Assembly: GCA_003978865.1 (NCBI GenBank)
Contig: QNXS01000036.1
Coordinates: 1 to 36,360 of the forward strand
Reading direction: 5' to 3'
Origin: Archaeoglobus sp.
GTDB lineage: Archaea; Halobacteriota; Archaeoglobi; Archaeoglobales; Archaeoglobaceae
Length of the DNA: 36,360 nucleotides
Under the pieces are notes generated by a model, which searched no databases, was not told the origin of the DNA, and worked only from the letters and a program-made list of their open reading frames with translations. Of this stretch, positions 21,107 to 28,756 are shown in pieces. The position numbers and the translations under genes are program-made. How positions within the stretch are numbered: the stretch's first letter is position 1; each line of letters opens with the position of its first letter.

Positions 21107-22615
21107 ATGTACTTGAAGACGTCAATAACTCCAGAAGGTTTAGCTGTAATACTTTTCATAGTTTATTGGCTTGTTTTAGAGTACCTAAGAAGTATAAATT
21201 TCCTTGAAAGGCATAATCTGTCATCTTATGGTCCACTGCTTATACTAAGGACAAAAAAAGGACTTAATCTACTCGAAAAACTATCCCGTCCAAAAAAGTT
21301 GTGGAGAGTTTTTGCAACACTTGGCATACCGATGGTTTTTTTGGGAATGGTATTCATGTTCTCTTTAATAATATTCATGGATATTGTCATGTTAAAGTCT
21401 CCTCCCCCTCCGTCCTCGATAACCTCTCCAAGAAATGTTCTACTAATTCCATGGGTTAATACTCTATTTCCCCCGTTATACCTGCTATTAGCTTTAATAG
21501 TCACACTCGTTGTCCATGAATTCAGCCATGCAATACTGTGCAGAGTTGAAGGTATAAAAGTAAAGGCTCTCGGCATTCTACTACTATTAGTACCCATAGG
21601 CGGGTTTGCCGAACCCGACGAAAAAGAGTTAGAAAAAAATGCAAACAGAATACAGAAAGTAAGAATATTTTCAGCTGGTGTTATCAGCAATTTCTCGTTA
21701 GCTACAATTGCATTTATACTATTCATTCTTCTTCTAAACTTTCTGCAACCAACTGTATTTATTGCACACTCGAAAAATCCAGAGATACATGCGGGAGAGA
21801 TAGTTTACAGCATAAATGGAATAAAAGTGTTCACGCCATCTGATGTTACAACAGCACTAAAATTGAACAGAAAAAAGCTTGAAATAGTAACAGACAATGG
21901 AACGTACATACTACCTTGCGTAGCAGGTGTCGAAATAGCAAAAACGTATCCGGGATATCCCGCATATAAGGCTGGAATGAAAGAAGGTATGATAATATAC
22001 ATGGTAAATAACACATATACACCAACATTAGAAGCCTTTGAAGAATTCATGTCCAAAACAAAGCCCGGACAGATATTAGACGTTCACGTTTATTATAATA
22101 ATAAAAAAGAGGTTTTTCATGTAAAACTAACAAAATCACCTTACTCAAATTCTGGATTTCTTGGAGTTGAAGTTTATGAATATATTTCCGGATTAGAGTT
22201 GGGGTACAGTAGTGTATTACTTGAAGAGTTGAAGAGCTTACCCTACCAGCTAAAAAGCATTAGGGGGTTGCTGTTCTTTGTTGCAATGCCACTTATGGGA
22301 TTTAAAGGATTTATAGGACAGGCAACTAAATATTTCAAACCAGAGATTCTTGGAGGATATCTATTCGTAATTCTAACTTCACTATACTGGATAGGATGGG
22401 TAAATTTCTACGTTGGACTTTTCAACTGCCTGCCAGCAATACCATTGGATGGTGGAAGAGTGTTTTATGAAGCCTTCACATGGATTCTAAACAAGTTTGG
22501 TTTAGAGGGTGATAAAATTGCTGGTGCCACGGTAAAGTACTTAGCTTATCTGATTTTTGCTTCCTTGATAATGTCAGTTGTTGTGCCAAACATAGCTTAC
22601 TTGAAAAGACTGTGA
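21107..22615 (+). CDS. Site-2-protease-type intramembrane zinc metalloprotease with PDZ-like domains
   Basis: A multi-spanning M50-family protease. From the ATG at 21107 the product has 502 residues. An upstream ATG at 21056 would add 17 residues but overlaps the cutA TATA box, so I prefer the shorter form. It has an N-terminal membrane helix, another near residues 74-95, the zinc motif HEFSH (137-141) within a membrane segment, and the second active-site motif LPAIPLDGGR with LDGGR at 447-451. Between them are two PDZ-like stretches, GEIVYSINGIKVFTPSDV and GYPAYKAGMKEGMIIYMV. Such enzymes cut membrane-bound substrates, often regulators, inside the membrane. The substrate is unknown and no anti-sigma-like partner is adjacent. 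The stop overlaps the start of the methyltransferase gene. Confidence 0.9.
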   Translation: MYLKTSITPEGLAVILFIVYWLVLEYLRSINFLERHNLSSYGPLLILRTKKGLNLLEKLSRPKKLWRVFATLGIPMVFLGMVFMFSLIIFMDIVMLKSPPPPSSITSPRNVLLIPWVNTLFPPLYLLLALIVTLVVHEFSHAILCRVEGIKVKALGILLLLVPIGGFAEPDEKELEKNANRIQKVRIFSAGVISNFSLATIAFILFILLLNFLQPTVFIAHSKNPEIHAGEIVYSINGIKVFTPSDVTTALKLNRKKLEIVTDNGTYILPCVAGVEIAKTYPGYPAYKAGMKEGMIIYMVNNTYTPTLEAFEEFMSKTKPGQILDVHVYYNNKKEVFHVKLTKSPYSNSGFLGVEVYEYISGLELGYSSVLLEELKSLPYQLKSIRGLLFFVAMPLMGFKGFIGQATKYFKPEILGGYLFVILTSLYWIGWVNFYVGLFNCLPAIPLDGGRVFYEAFTWILNKFGLEGDKIAGATVKYLAYLIFASLIMSVVVPNIAYLKRL

Positions 22616-23490
22616 AAAAAGAATTAAAAAGAATTGTAACCTTTAATGCTGAGGTGCAAATGTCCTTGAAGAAAATACTGAAGGATAGGCTCGGTAGCAG
22701 GATAAGTGAAAAAGAACTGCTGATGGTAAGAAGGAGTTTTGAAATTATTGGAGATATCGTAGTGGTTGATATCCCGGATGAAATATACCACTTAAAAGAT
22801 GAGATAGTCAGAGCAATACTCACAAAGCATAAGCATGTAAAAACTGTACTGAGAAAAATTGGAGAAGTACGTGGTGACTACAGGCTTGCTGAGTATGAGA
22901 TAATCTATGGTAGAGAAACTGAGACTGTATGTAAAGAACACGGTTGTAAATTCTTACTCGATCCCACAAAAGTTTACTATTCTGTTAGACTTTCAGGAGA
23001 AAGAGAAAGAATATTTAGGCTCGTAAATCCGGGAGAAAGAATTCTTGTAATGTTTGCAGGTGTTGGCCCATTTGCAATAACGATCGCAAAGAATGCCAGA
23101 CCAAAAGAGGTTGTTGGTGTTGAACTAAATCCAGAAGCTGTGAAATACTTTAGAAAAAACGTCAAGCTAAACAGGGTCGAGAATATCGTAAGAGTATATG
23201 AGGGAGACGTTAGAAAAATAGTCCCAGAACTTGAAGGCAGTTTTGACAGAATACTCATGCCTTCTCCAAACAATGCACAGGATTTTGTCGATGTTGCGGT
23301 AACGAAGGCAAAAAAAGGCAGTATTATTCATTACTACACTTTTGCAGGTGTTGAGGAGGAAAAAGAACTACAGAAAAGAGTGGAAAAGCTTTTTTCCCGC
23401 TACATCAAATGCAAAGCGTTTTTCATGAGAAGGTGCGGAAGCTTCGCCCCTTACGTTCACAGGTACGTTGTGGATTTAGCTGTTGGATGA
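22612..23490 (+). CDS. Trm5-like tRNA (guanine-37-N1)-methyltransferase
   Basis: A 292-residue class I SAM methyltransferase. The order of segments follows archaeal Trm5: an N-terminal domain (SFEIIGDIVVVDIP and RGDYRLAEYEIIYG), VYYSVRLSGERERI, motif I MFAGVGPF (147-154), VGVELNPEAV, and a C-terminal HYYTFAG strand followed by APYVHRYVVDL. Trm5 makes m1G37, which prevents frameshifting, and starts wyosine synthesis. Two differences from M. jannaschii Trm5: the N-terminal D1 domain is missing, and the usual NLPK loop is MPSPNNA (216-222). Translation may start at the GTG at 22612, which overlaps the protease stop, or at the ATG at 22660 behind GAGGTG. The 3' end overlaps the convergent epimerase gene by 15 bp. 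Confidence 0.82.
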   Translation: MKKELKRIVTFNAEVQMSLKKILKDRLGSRISEKELLMVRRSFEIIGDIVVVDIPDEIYHLKDEIVRAILTKHKHVKTVLRKIGEVRGDYRLAEYEIIYGRETETVCKEHGCKFLLDPTKVYYSVRLSGERERIFRLVNPGERILVMFAGVGPFAITIAKNARPKEVVGVELNPEAVKYFRKNVKLNRVENIVRVYEGDVRKIVPELEGSFDRILMPSPNNAQDFVDVAVTKAKKGSIIHYYTFAGVEEEKELQKRVEKLFSRYIKCKAFFMRRCGSFAPYVHRYVVDLAVG

Positions 23491-24408
23491 TTCTATGTTA
23501 GCAAGCAAATCCCTAACAGCCATTCTGACAGCTTGCTCGGAACTATACTTGGGTCTCCATCCTATTGCTTTCAGTTTTTCTATGGACAGAAGCATAACTG
23601 GCACATCGCCTTTCCAGCCCCTATCCCCCCCAGTAAATCTGAACTCCGGAGATACACCCATCTCTTCACATACGATTTCAGCTATTCTCTTTACTTTAAT
23701 TTGATCTTCACTCCCTATGTTAAATACGTTCACTCCTTCATTAGCCCTCAAACCAAAAAACATTGCCTCAACACAATCGGATATATAGATATATGATTTG
23801 TTTTGTTCTCCATTTCCGAGTATCTCAAGTTCCTTAGGATTTCTACGAAGTTTAATTATAAAATCATATATAACACCATGATTACTTCTCTTTCCAATTA
23901 CATTTGCAAAACGGTAAATCCAAGCCTGAATATTGAAAGTGTGGCAATAAGAGGAAATTAAAGCTTCGCAAGCAAGCTTCGAAGCACCGTATATTGAGAT
24001 AGGCATCGTAGGATACTCCTCCGGAGTCGGTATTTGCTTAGCTTCCCCATACACAGTGGATGTTGAGGTAAATACTATTCTATCAACACCTGTTTTTCTC
24101 ATAGCTTCCAAGACGTTGTAAGTTGCAAGCACGTTATTTTTATAAATTTCATCAGGATTTTCACTTCCAATTCTAACATCAGGATTTGCAGCTATGTGCC
24201 ATACTTCTTCAAAGTTATATTTTCTAAAAACAGATTCTACGCTATATCTATCGGCTAAATTTATCTCTACAAACTCTGCATTTGGATTAATAAAAGATAC
24301 ACCAGAAGAAAGATTATCAACGATTACTACTTCTCTACCACACTCGACAAGTCTATCAACAACATGACTGCCTATGAAGCCCGCTCCACCAGTAACAAGA
24401 GTTGCCAT
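23476..24408 (-). CDS. NAD-dependent sugar-nucleotide epimerase/dehydratase
   Basis: An extended short-chain dehydrogenase similar to UDP-glucose 4-epimerase. It has the NAD-binding loop TGGAGFIGS (6-14), Asp31 at the end of the second strand for NAD ribose, the TSTSTVYG segment near 115, and the catalytic Tyr140-x3-Lys144 pair in YGASK. The C-terminal part holds FNIGSEDQIKVKRIAEI and RGWKGDVPVMLLSIEKLK, typical of GalE-like enzymes. The ATG at 24408 (310 residues) is chosen because a TATA box at 24429-24443 places the transcription start there. The ATG at 24423 lies too close to the TATA. It likely supplies sugars for surface glycans or N-glycosylation. Exact substrate not determined. Confidence 0.9.
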   Translation of the reverse strand: MATLVTGGAGFIGSHVVDRLVECGREVVIVDNLSSGVSFINPNAEFVEINLADRYSVESVFRKYNFEEVWHIAANPDVRIGSENPDEIYKNNVLATYNVLEAMRKTGVDRIVFTSTSTVYGEAKQIPTPEEYPTMPISIYGASKLACEALISSYCHTFNIQAWIYRFANVIGKRSNHGVIYDFIIKLRRNPKELEILGNGEQNKSYIYISDCVEAMFFGLRANEGVNVFNIGSEDQIKVKRIAEIVCEEMGVSPEFRFTGGDRGWKGDVPVMLLSIEKLKAIGWRPKYSSEQAVRMAVRDLLANIESSNS

Positions 24409-24427
24409 TAAATGAGTGTTCAACAGA

Positions 24428-24444
24428 AGGTATATATACGATTT
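24428..24444. promoter_or_regulatory. Two-way TATA box between the epimerase and SmAP genes
   Basis: GGTATATATACGATTTTT contains the nearly symmetric core TATATATA. On the minus strand it lies about 26 bp before the epimerase ATG at 24408. On the plus strand it would start transcription near 24460, giving SmAP2 a leader of about 35 nt with its Shine-Dalgarno. Sharing is inferred from spacing. Confidence 0.5.
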
Positions 24445-24454
24445 TTGACATGAG

Positions 24455-24468
24455 TCACTTGCAAGTGA
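24455..24468. promoter_or_regulatory. 14-bp perfect palindrome, possible operator
   Basis: TCACTTGCAAGTGA is a perfect palindrome. It lies about 20 bp from the shared TATA box, covering the predicted plus-strand transcription start and sitting upstream of the minus-strand promoter. A dimeric winged-helix regulator could bind here and affect both genes. The regulator encoded two genes downstream is a candidate, which is speculation. Confidence 0.45.
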
Positions 24469-24494
24469 TTAAAAAGCAAATAGAGGTGGAAAAC

Positions 24495-24719
24495 ATGCTA
24501 CCAAACCAGATGGTCAGATCCCTCATAGGAAAAGTAATCAGAGTTGAAATGAAAGGAGAAGAAAATGAGCTCGTTGGTAAGCTTGAAAGCGTTGACGACT
24601 ACATGAACATCCATATAAGCAATGCTGTGGAATACAGAAATGGAGAAAAAATTAGAAATCTCGGCACACTTGTTTTGAGGGGAAACAACGTTATACTTAT
24701 ACAGCCCTATGAGGAATAA
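24495..24719 (+). CDS. Archaeal Sm-like protein SmAP2
   Basis: A 74-residue Sm-fold protein that forms ring oligomers and binds U-rich RNA. It closely resembles Archaeoglobus Sm2: MLPNQMVRSLIGKVIRVEMKG, then the Sm1 motif with VDDYMNIHISNA and the Sm2 motif GTLVLRGNNVILI. The frame extends upstream to 24402, but GAGGTGGAAAAC directly before the ATG at 24495 and the family start show that the short form is right. It is followed after 8 bp by a winged-helix gene in the same direction. Sm proteins act in RNA metabolism, tRNA processing and small-RNA biology. Confidence 0.95.
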   Translation: MLPNQMVRSLIGKVIRVEMKGEENELVGKLESVDDYMNIHISNAVEYRNGEKIRNLGTLVLRGNNVILIQPYEE

Positions 24720-24727
24720 AATACACT

Positions 24728-25105
24728 ATGATGGATACAAGGGATGAAATACTCAAAATCCTCGAGGAAAGAGGTAGCATACTACAGAAAGACTTGTGGA
24801 AGGAGCTCAACATAGATAGCAGTAAGTGTTCCAGAATTTTGAGGAAACTGGAAAAGGAGGGACTAATAAAAAGAATTGAGATAGTTGTTGATGGAGTTAA
24901 AACTTTTAAAATAGTTCCGGCTGGAGCCGAGGAGGAGGAAGAAGAAAAGGATGAGTTTAGCTTGCAGGCAGTAATGGAAAGAATGCAGGATGTTTCAGGT
25001 TTGCCTCCATGTTTTGGTTGTCTTGAAAAAGACTGTGAAGTGTCTTTCTGCCTCAAACTTGAAGTTTGGTTTTTAAAGAAGGTTATAAGTAATACTAACT
25101 CTTAA
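24728..25105 (+). CDS. Winged-helix DNA-binding protein with a CX2CX4CX4C cluster
   Basis: A 125-residue probable transcription factor. Residues 5-65 form a winged helix: RDEILKILEERGSILQKDLW, the recognition-helix region SSKCSRILRKLEKEGLI, then a wing strand pair ending VDGVKTFKIVP. An acidic linker (EEEEEEKDE) leads to a C-terminal helical part with four cysteines at 95, 98, 103 and 108 (CX2CX4CX4C). The spacing fits a zinc or iron-sulphur site, so sensing of redox state or iron is possible. It is probably cotranscribed with SmAP2. I do not recognise a named regulator; the HTH call is firm, the metal and regulon are inferred. Starts at 24728 and 24731 are both possible. Confidence 0.8.
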   Translation: MMDTRDEILKILEERGSILQKDLWKELNIDSSKCSRILRKLEKEGLIKRIEIVVDGVKTFKIVPAGAEEEEEEKDEFSLQAVMERMQDVSGLPPCFGCLEKDCEVSFCLKLEVWFLKKVISNTNS

Positions 25106-25109
25106 ATAC
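25101..25109 (+). promoter_or_regulatory. TATA box of aroE
   Basis: CTTAAATAC lies just inside the end of the regulator gene, centred about 24-26 bp before the aroE ATG at 25129. It supports a leaderless aroE transcript starting near the ATG. Confidence 0.4.
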
Positions 25110-25128
25110 TTTCCAGCGGAAATTGATT

Positions 25129-25953
25129 ATGGATTGTTACGGTGTAATTGGACACCCTATAAAACATTCAGTCTCTCCAGCAATGCACAACGCGGCTTTT
25201 AGAGCTATGGGTATTAATGCCGTTTACGCATCATTTGATGTTAAACCTGAAGATTTGAAGAAAGCAATAGAGGGTGCAAAAGCTCTTGGTATTAAAGGAC
25301 TCAATGTAACGATTCCCCACAAAGAAGAAGTTTTAAAACTGGTAAATCCTGATGAACTTGCATCAAAGATAGGTGCTGCAAACACGTTAAAGTTCGATAA
25401 AGATATCTCAGCTTACAATACTGACGCCTATGGAGCACTAAAAGCTCTTGAAAGTGCTGGAGTCGGTGTTTCAGGAAAAACTGTGCTAATAATAGGCGCT
25501 GGAGGAGCAGCAAGAGCGATAGCATTTGCTCTTGTAGATAGAGGAGCTACAGTTGCAGTTACAAACAGGACTGAGGATAGGGGAATAAAACTGGCTCAGG
25601 ATGTAAGAAAGTACGGAGATTGTATTTTTATTTCAACAACCGAACTTGAAAAACTTAAGTTTGATATTCTGATTAACGCAACACCTGTTGGTATGAGTGG
25701 ATATATGCCCGGAAAACTACCAGTAGACGGACAGTTAATAAAGGAGGGGGTAGTTGTTTTTGATACAGTTTACAATCCTATGGAAACAGCTTTAATAAAA
25801 CTTGCAAAGATGAGAGGTTGTAAAGTCGTTTACGGAATAGATATGCTTGTTTATCAGGGAGTGAAAGCTTTTGAAATTTGGACAGGTTTAACACCACCTT
25901 TCGATGTTATGAAGAGAGCTGCGCTAAATGCTTTGGAAGATACAACACGTTAA
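25129..25953 (+). CDS. aroE: Shikimate dehydrogenase
   Basis: Reduces 3-dehydroshikimate to shikimate with NADPH in aromatic amino-acid synthesis. From the ATG at 25129 the product has 274 residues. It shows the shikimate-binding HSVSP motif (13-17), catalytic Lys65 in NVTIPHKE, Asn84 in GAANTL, Asp99 in NTDAYG, and the NADP loop GAGGAARA (123-130) followed by VTNRTEDRG, whose Asn-Arg-Thr fits NADP preference. The end contains VFDTVYNPMETALI and GIDMLVYQG, both family hallmarks. A TTG two codons upstream could also start the frame but is less likely. The next gene starts 31 bp downstream. Confidence 0.97.
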   Translation: MDCYGVIGHPIKHSVSPAMHNAAFRAMGINAVYASFDVKPEDLKKAIEGAKALGIKGLNVTIPHKEEVLKLVNPDELASKIGAANTLKFDKDISAYNTDAYGALKALESAGVGVSGKTVLIIGAGGAARAIAFALVDRGATVAVTNRTEDRGIKLAQDVRKYGDCIFISTTELEKLKFDILINATPVGMSGYMPGKLPVDGQLIKEGVVVFDTVYNPMETALIKLAKMRGCKVVYGIDMLVYQGVKAFEIWTGLTPPFDVMKRAALNALEDTTR

Positions 25954-25984
25954 AACTTAATACTCTCGATTCTTAATTAAAAAC

Positions 25985-26767
25985 ATGGATGCTTCTCTCG
26001 CACTTAAAATTTCAAGAGAGGTTGCGAAGGCTGTAAGAGATTCTGTACTTCCAGTTGCTGGAACTGTAGAAGCCGGAGAAAATATTGGAATGGGTAAAGA
26101 TGGAACGCCAACAAAGAAAATTGACAGGCTTGCTGAAGACGCTGCAATTGAAGTTTTAAAGGAGTGGAATCTAAAAGTTGTAACAGAGGAGTCCGGAATT
26201 GTCGGTAGTGGAGACACTGTTGTTGCTTTAGACCCGGTGGATGGAACATTCAATGCTGCAAGAGGTATACCCATTTATTCAGTTTCCCTGTGCTTTGCAG
26301 AATCGAAAAATGGTACTGCAAAGTATAAAGATACATTCTTCGGATACGTCTACAATATAGCTACGGGAGATGAATACTATGCAGATGAGTTTGCCTATAA
26401 AAATAGGAGAAAGATCAAAGTTACAGAAACAGAAAGCATAGAGAAAACAAACGCAATAATGTATTATCCGCTAAAAAACTATGGATTTAAAAGAATCAGA
26501 ATTTTTGGTGCTGCATCTCTTGAGATATGCTTCGTTGCTGATGGTACGGTTGACTGCTTTATAGACATAAGAAGAGGAGCCGGCAGAGGTATGTTAAGGG
26601 TTTACGATGTTGTTGCTGGACTATATATAGCAGAAAAAGCTGGTGCCGTTGTAACAACGCCCAAAGGTAAAAGCATTAAATATAAAGAATTTACGATGGA
26701 TGAAAGATTTAAGATTGTTGTAGCTAATAAAAACTTACACAGAAAAATTATTGATATTTTAAATTGA
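25985..26767 (+). CDS. Inositol monophosphatase/fructose-1,6-bisphosphatase family enzyme
   Basis: A 260-residue magnesium-dependent phosphatase. Metal-binding motifs are EES (68-70), DPVDGTFN (83-90), with the third metal Asp in the C-terminal GMLRVYDVVAGLYIAEKAGA. Length and sequence match the archaeal class IV FBPase/IMPase, including the characterised Archaeoglobus enzyme with both activities. In Archaeoglobales it may serve gluconeogenesis as well as synthesis of di-myo-inositol phosphate, a heat solute. A TTAATAC element 26 bp before the ATG suggests a leaderless transcript, although the gene follows aroE closely. nadK starts 26 bp downstream. Confidence 0.93.
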   Translation: MDASLALKISREVAKAVRDSVLPVAGTVEAGENIGMGKDGTPTKKIDRLAEDAAIEVLKEWNLKVVTEESGIVGSGDTVVALDPVDGTFNAARGIPIYSVSLCFAESKNGTAKYKDTFFGYVYNIATGDEYYADEFAYKNRRKIKVTETESIEKTNAIMYYPLKNYGFKRIRIFGAASLEICFVADGTVDCFIDIRRGAGRGMLRVYDVVAGLYIAEKAGAVVTTPKGKSIKYKEFTMDERFKIVVANKNLHRKIIDILN

Positions 26768-26793
26768 ACACATTTTGATGGGATGGGATATAG

Positions 26794-27546
26794 ATGAAAG
26801 GAATTATTGTTTATAAACCCGGATCAGAGAAAATAGCAAATAAAGCATTTACATTTCTTGAAAGTATTGGTATTCCAGTGGATATAGCAGATAAATGTTC
26901 AAAATGCGAAAAATATGACTTCATAGTAACTGTTGGAGGAGACGGTACAATCTTAAGAACCCTTCAACAGATAAGGGATTGCCCCCCGATATTCGGAATA
27001 AACACGGGCAAGGTTGGGTTGCTGACCCATGCAACTCCAGAGAATTTCAAAGACAAGCTGAGTATAGCCCTCGAAAAAATGGAAATTGAAGAGTTCATGA
27101 GAATAGAGTGTGAGAACTTAATAGCACTCAACGAAATAGCACTTTTAACAGCAATGCCTGCAAGACTTGTAGAATTTTCGGTGTTCGTTGACGGAGTTGA
27201 AATAGACAGACTGAGAAGTGATGGTTTGCTAATTTCAACACCCATTGGCTCAACTGCTTATGCACTTTCAACAGGTGGACCAATAATAGATCCAAAAATG
27301 GAGTGCACGCTAATAGTTCCAGTAGCACCCTTCAAGCTTGGATGGAAACCTTGGATTGTTGGAAAGCAAAGAAAAGTTGAAGTTGAAGTTGTAGGTAGAC
27401 ACTGCCTGGCAATAGCCGACGGGCACACAACTTTGCAGATTGAGCCTAAAACAACTCTTTTGTTTAGAAAATCGAAATATCCCGCCAGATTCTTCAAAGT
27501 CGAAAATAGAATTGCAAGAATAATAAATATGTTACGAAATATATAA
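26794..27546 (+). CDS. nadK: NAD kinase
   Basis: Phosphorylates NAD to NADP. The 250-residue product has the GGDGT motif (48-52), NTGKVGLLTHA, the NE motif in LIALNEIALLT, and the glycine-rich region SDGLLISTPIGSTAYALSTGGPI, which are the signatures of the family. The C-terminal strand segment VEVEVVGRHCLAIADGHT completes the fold. GGGATGGGATATAG precedes the ATG and may act as an unusual ribosome site. It follows the IMPase/FBPase gene and may be cotranscribed; in some archaea these two activities are fused in one protein, which supports a functional link. Confidence 0.96.
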   Translation: MKGIIVYKPGSEKIANKAFTFLESIGIPVDIADKCSKCEKYDFIVTVGGDGTILRTLQQIRDCPPIFGINTGKVGLLTHATPENFKDKLSIALEKMEIEEFMRIECENLIALNEIALLTAMPARLVEFSVFVDGVEIDRLRSDGLLISTPIGSTAYALSTGGPIIDPKMECTLIVPVAPFKLGWKPWIVGKQRKVEVEVVGRHCLAIADGHTTLQIEPKTTLLFRKSKYPARFFKVENRIARIINMLRNI

Positions 27547-27566
27547 AAATTAATATAAATTAAAAA

Positions 27567-28733
27567 CTATTTAAAGCACAGTCCTCTAAGAAGTTTTTCA
27601 CCCTCCCTAGTACCTTTCACAACAAGCATATCCCCCGCAATTATTCTTGTTGATGCAGTCGGATTTGTCAGCCATTTGTTGTTTCTTTTTATAGCTATAA
27701 CATGCATACCCGTGTTTGTTTCAACCCTAACTTCTCCAAGCGTCTTTCCATCAAGACTTGAACCTTTCAAAACCTCAACCATAGTTATTATTTCATCAGC
27801 TTCTTTCATGGCTTCTGAAAATATGGGATGTATTTCTCTACCTTCTACGATTATCTGAGCTATTTCTTTCGCTGAATCGGCTATACATTCGCTTGCATGC
27901 GTAAGCTCCAAAACTGCAAGTAGCATGTTTAACTCCTCATCAGGTCTGTTTCTCAGGCTCTTTAAAACAAGTAGCTGTACCTCATACTTCATGTTGTCAA
28001 CTTTTTCTTCAATGTAACTTGCTTCCTGAGCTATTTTTTCATCTCTATAAAGCAGAGAAAGGTAACTTAGGTCAACAGCAAGCTCAGACAAATTTTTCAT
28101 CTCAACAAGTAGTTCAACCGCCTTTTCAAGGTTCTCTTCTAACTTGGGTTCGAATTCTTCAATTTTTCTCTCTTCGCCAGTGATAATCTTGTAAAATTTT
28201 GGAATTCCTGAAATATCCCCTTTTGCGAAAAGTACATCTCCCTTAAGTATTTTTGTATCTCTTTCCGGATCAAATATCCACTTATATCCTCTTTTTATTG
28301 CAATTACCTTCATTCCTGTGACTGTATGAAGTTTTACTTCCGCAAGTGTTTTTCCAACCACTTTAGAATTTTCGCTAACTTTTACTTTTGTCACAGTTTC
28401 TTCACTCTTTATCAAAGCTATTCTTACCATATCAGGTAGAAGTTTAACTCCTCTCAACACAAGCTCAGCTATATCTCCGGCAGCCTGACACATCTTTTGG
28501 CTTGCATTTGCAACCTGCAAGATTGTTGAAACAGATTCAGCCTCGTCAACACTTCTTGCAGCAAGGATTGAAACTATCCTTATTTGCTTTAACAGATCAT
28601 TTATTTTGTTTTCAAGGTCTATGACCTCCTCCGCTATATCTTCGCTATCAAAAAGGATTGCAGAATAGGCAAGGTCAACGATAACTTCAGATGTATCCTT
28701 TATTTCAATTAACAGATCCTTAACAGTTCGCAT
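27567..28733 (-). CDS. Duplicated PhoU-like/RCK_C protein, probable potassium transport regulator
   Basis: A 388-residue soluble protein built from two copies of the same unit. Residues 1-110 and about 200-305 are PhoU-like helical bundles (DLAYSAILFDSEDIAEEVIDL and DLSYLSLLYRDEKIAQEASYI). Residues 115-190 and about 312-388 are RCK C-terminal domains (GMKVIAIKRGYKWIFDP and GMHVIAIKRNNKWLTNP). RCK_C domains bind small ligands and control potassium channels and transporters. No membrane segment is present and no channel gene is adjacent, so it may act with a channel encoded elsewhere. It lies 23 bp downstream of the M20 peptidase on the same strand. Confidence 0.87.
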   Translation of the reverse strand: MRTVKDLLIEIKDTSEVIVDLAYSAILFDSEDIAEEVIDLENKINDLLKQIRIVSILAARSVDEAESVSTILQVANASQKMCQAAGDIAELVLRGVKLLPDMVRIALIKSEETVTKVKVSENSKVVGKTLAEVKLHTVTGMKVIAIKRGYKWIFDPERDTKILKGDVLFAKGDISGIPKFYKIITGEERKIEEFEPKLEENLEKAVELLVEMKNLSELAVDLSYLSLLYRDEKIAQEASYIEEKVDNMKYEVQLLVLKSLRNRPDEELNMLLAVLELTHASECIADSAKEIAQIIVEGREIHPIFSEAMKEADEIITMVEVLKGSSLDGKTLGEVRVETNTGMHVIAIKRNNKWLTNPTASTRIIAGDMLVVKGTREGEKLLRGLCFK

Positions 28734-28756
28734 TTTTAAAAAGTCTTAAGAAAGCT

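Noticed and set aside
24402-24494. Upstream extension of the SmAP2 frame by 31 codons
   Set aside because: The extension overlaps the epimerase start and shared promoter, and the Shine-Dalgarno and family start point to the ATG at 24495.
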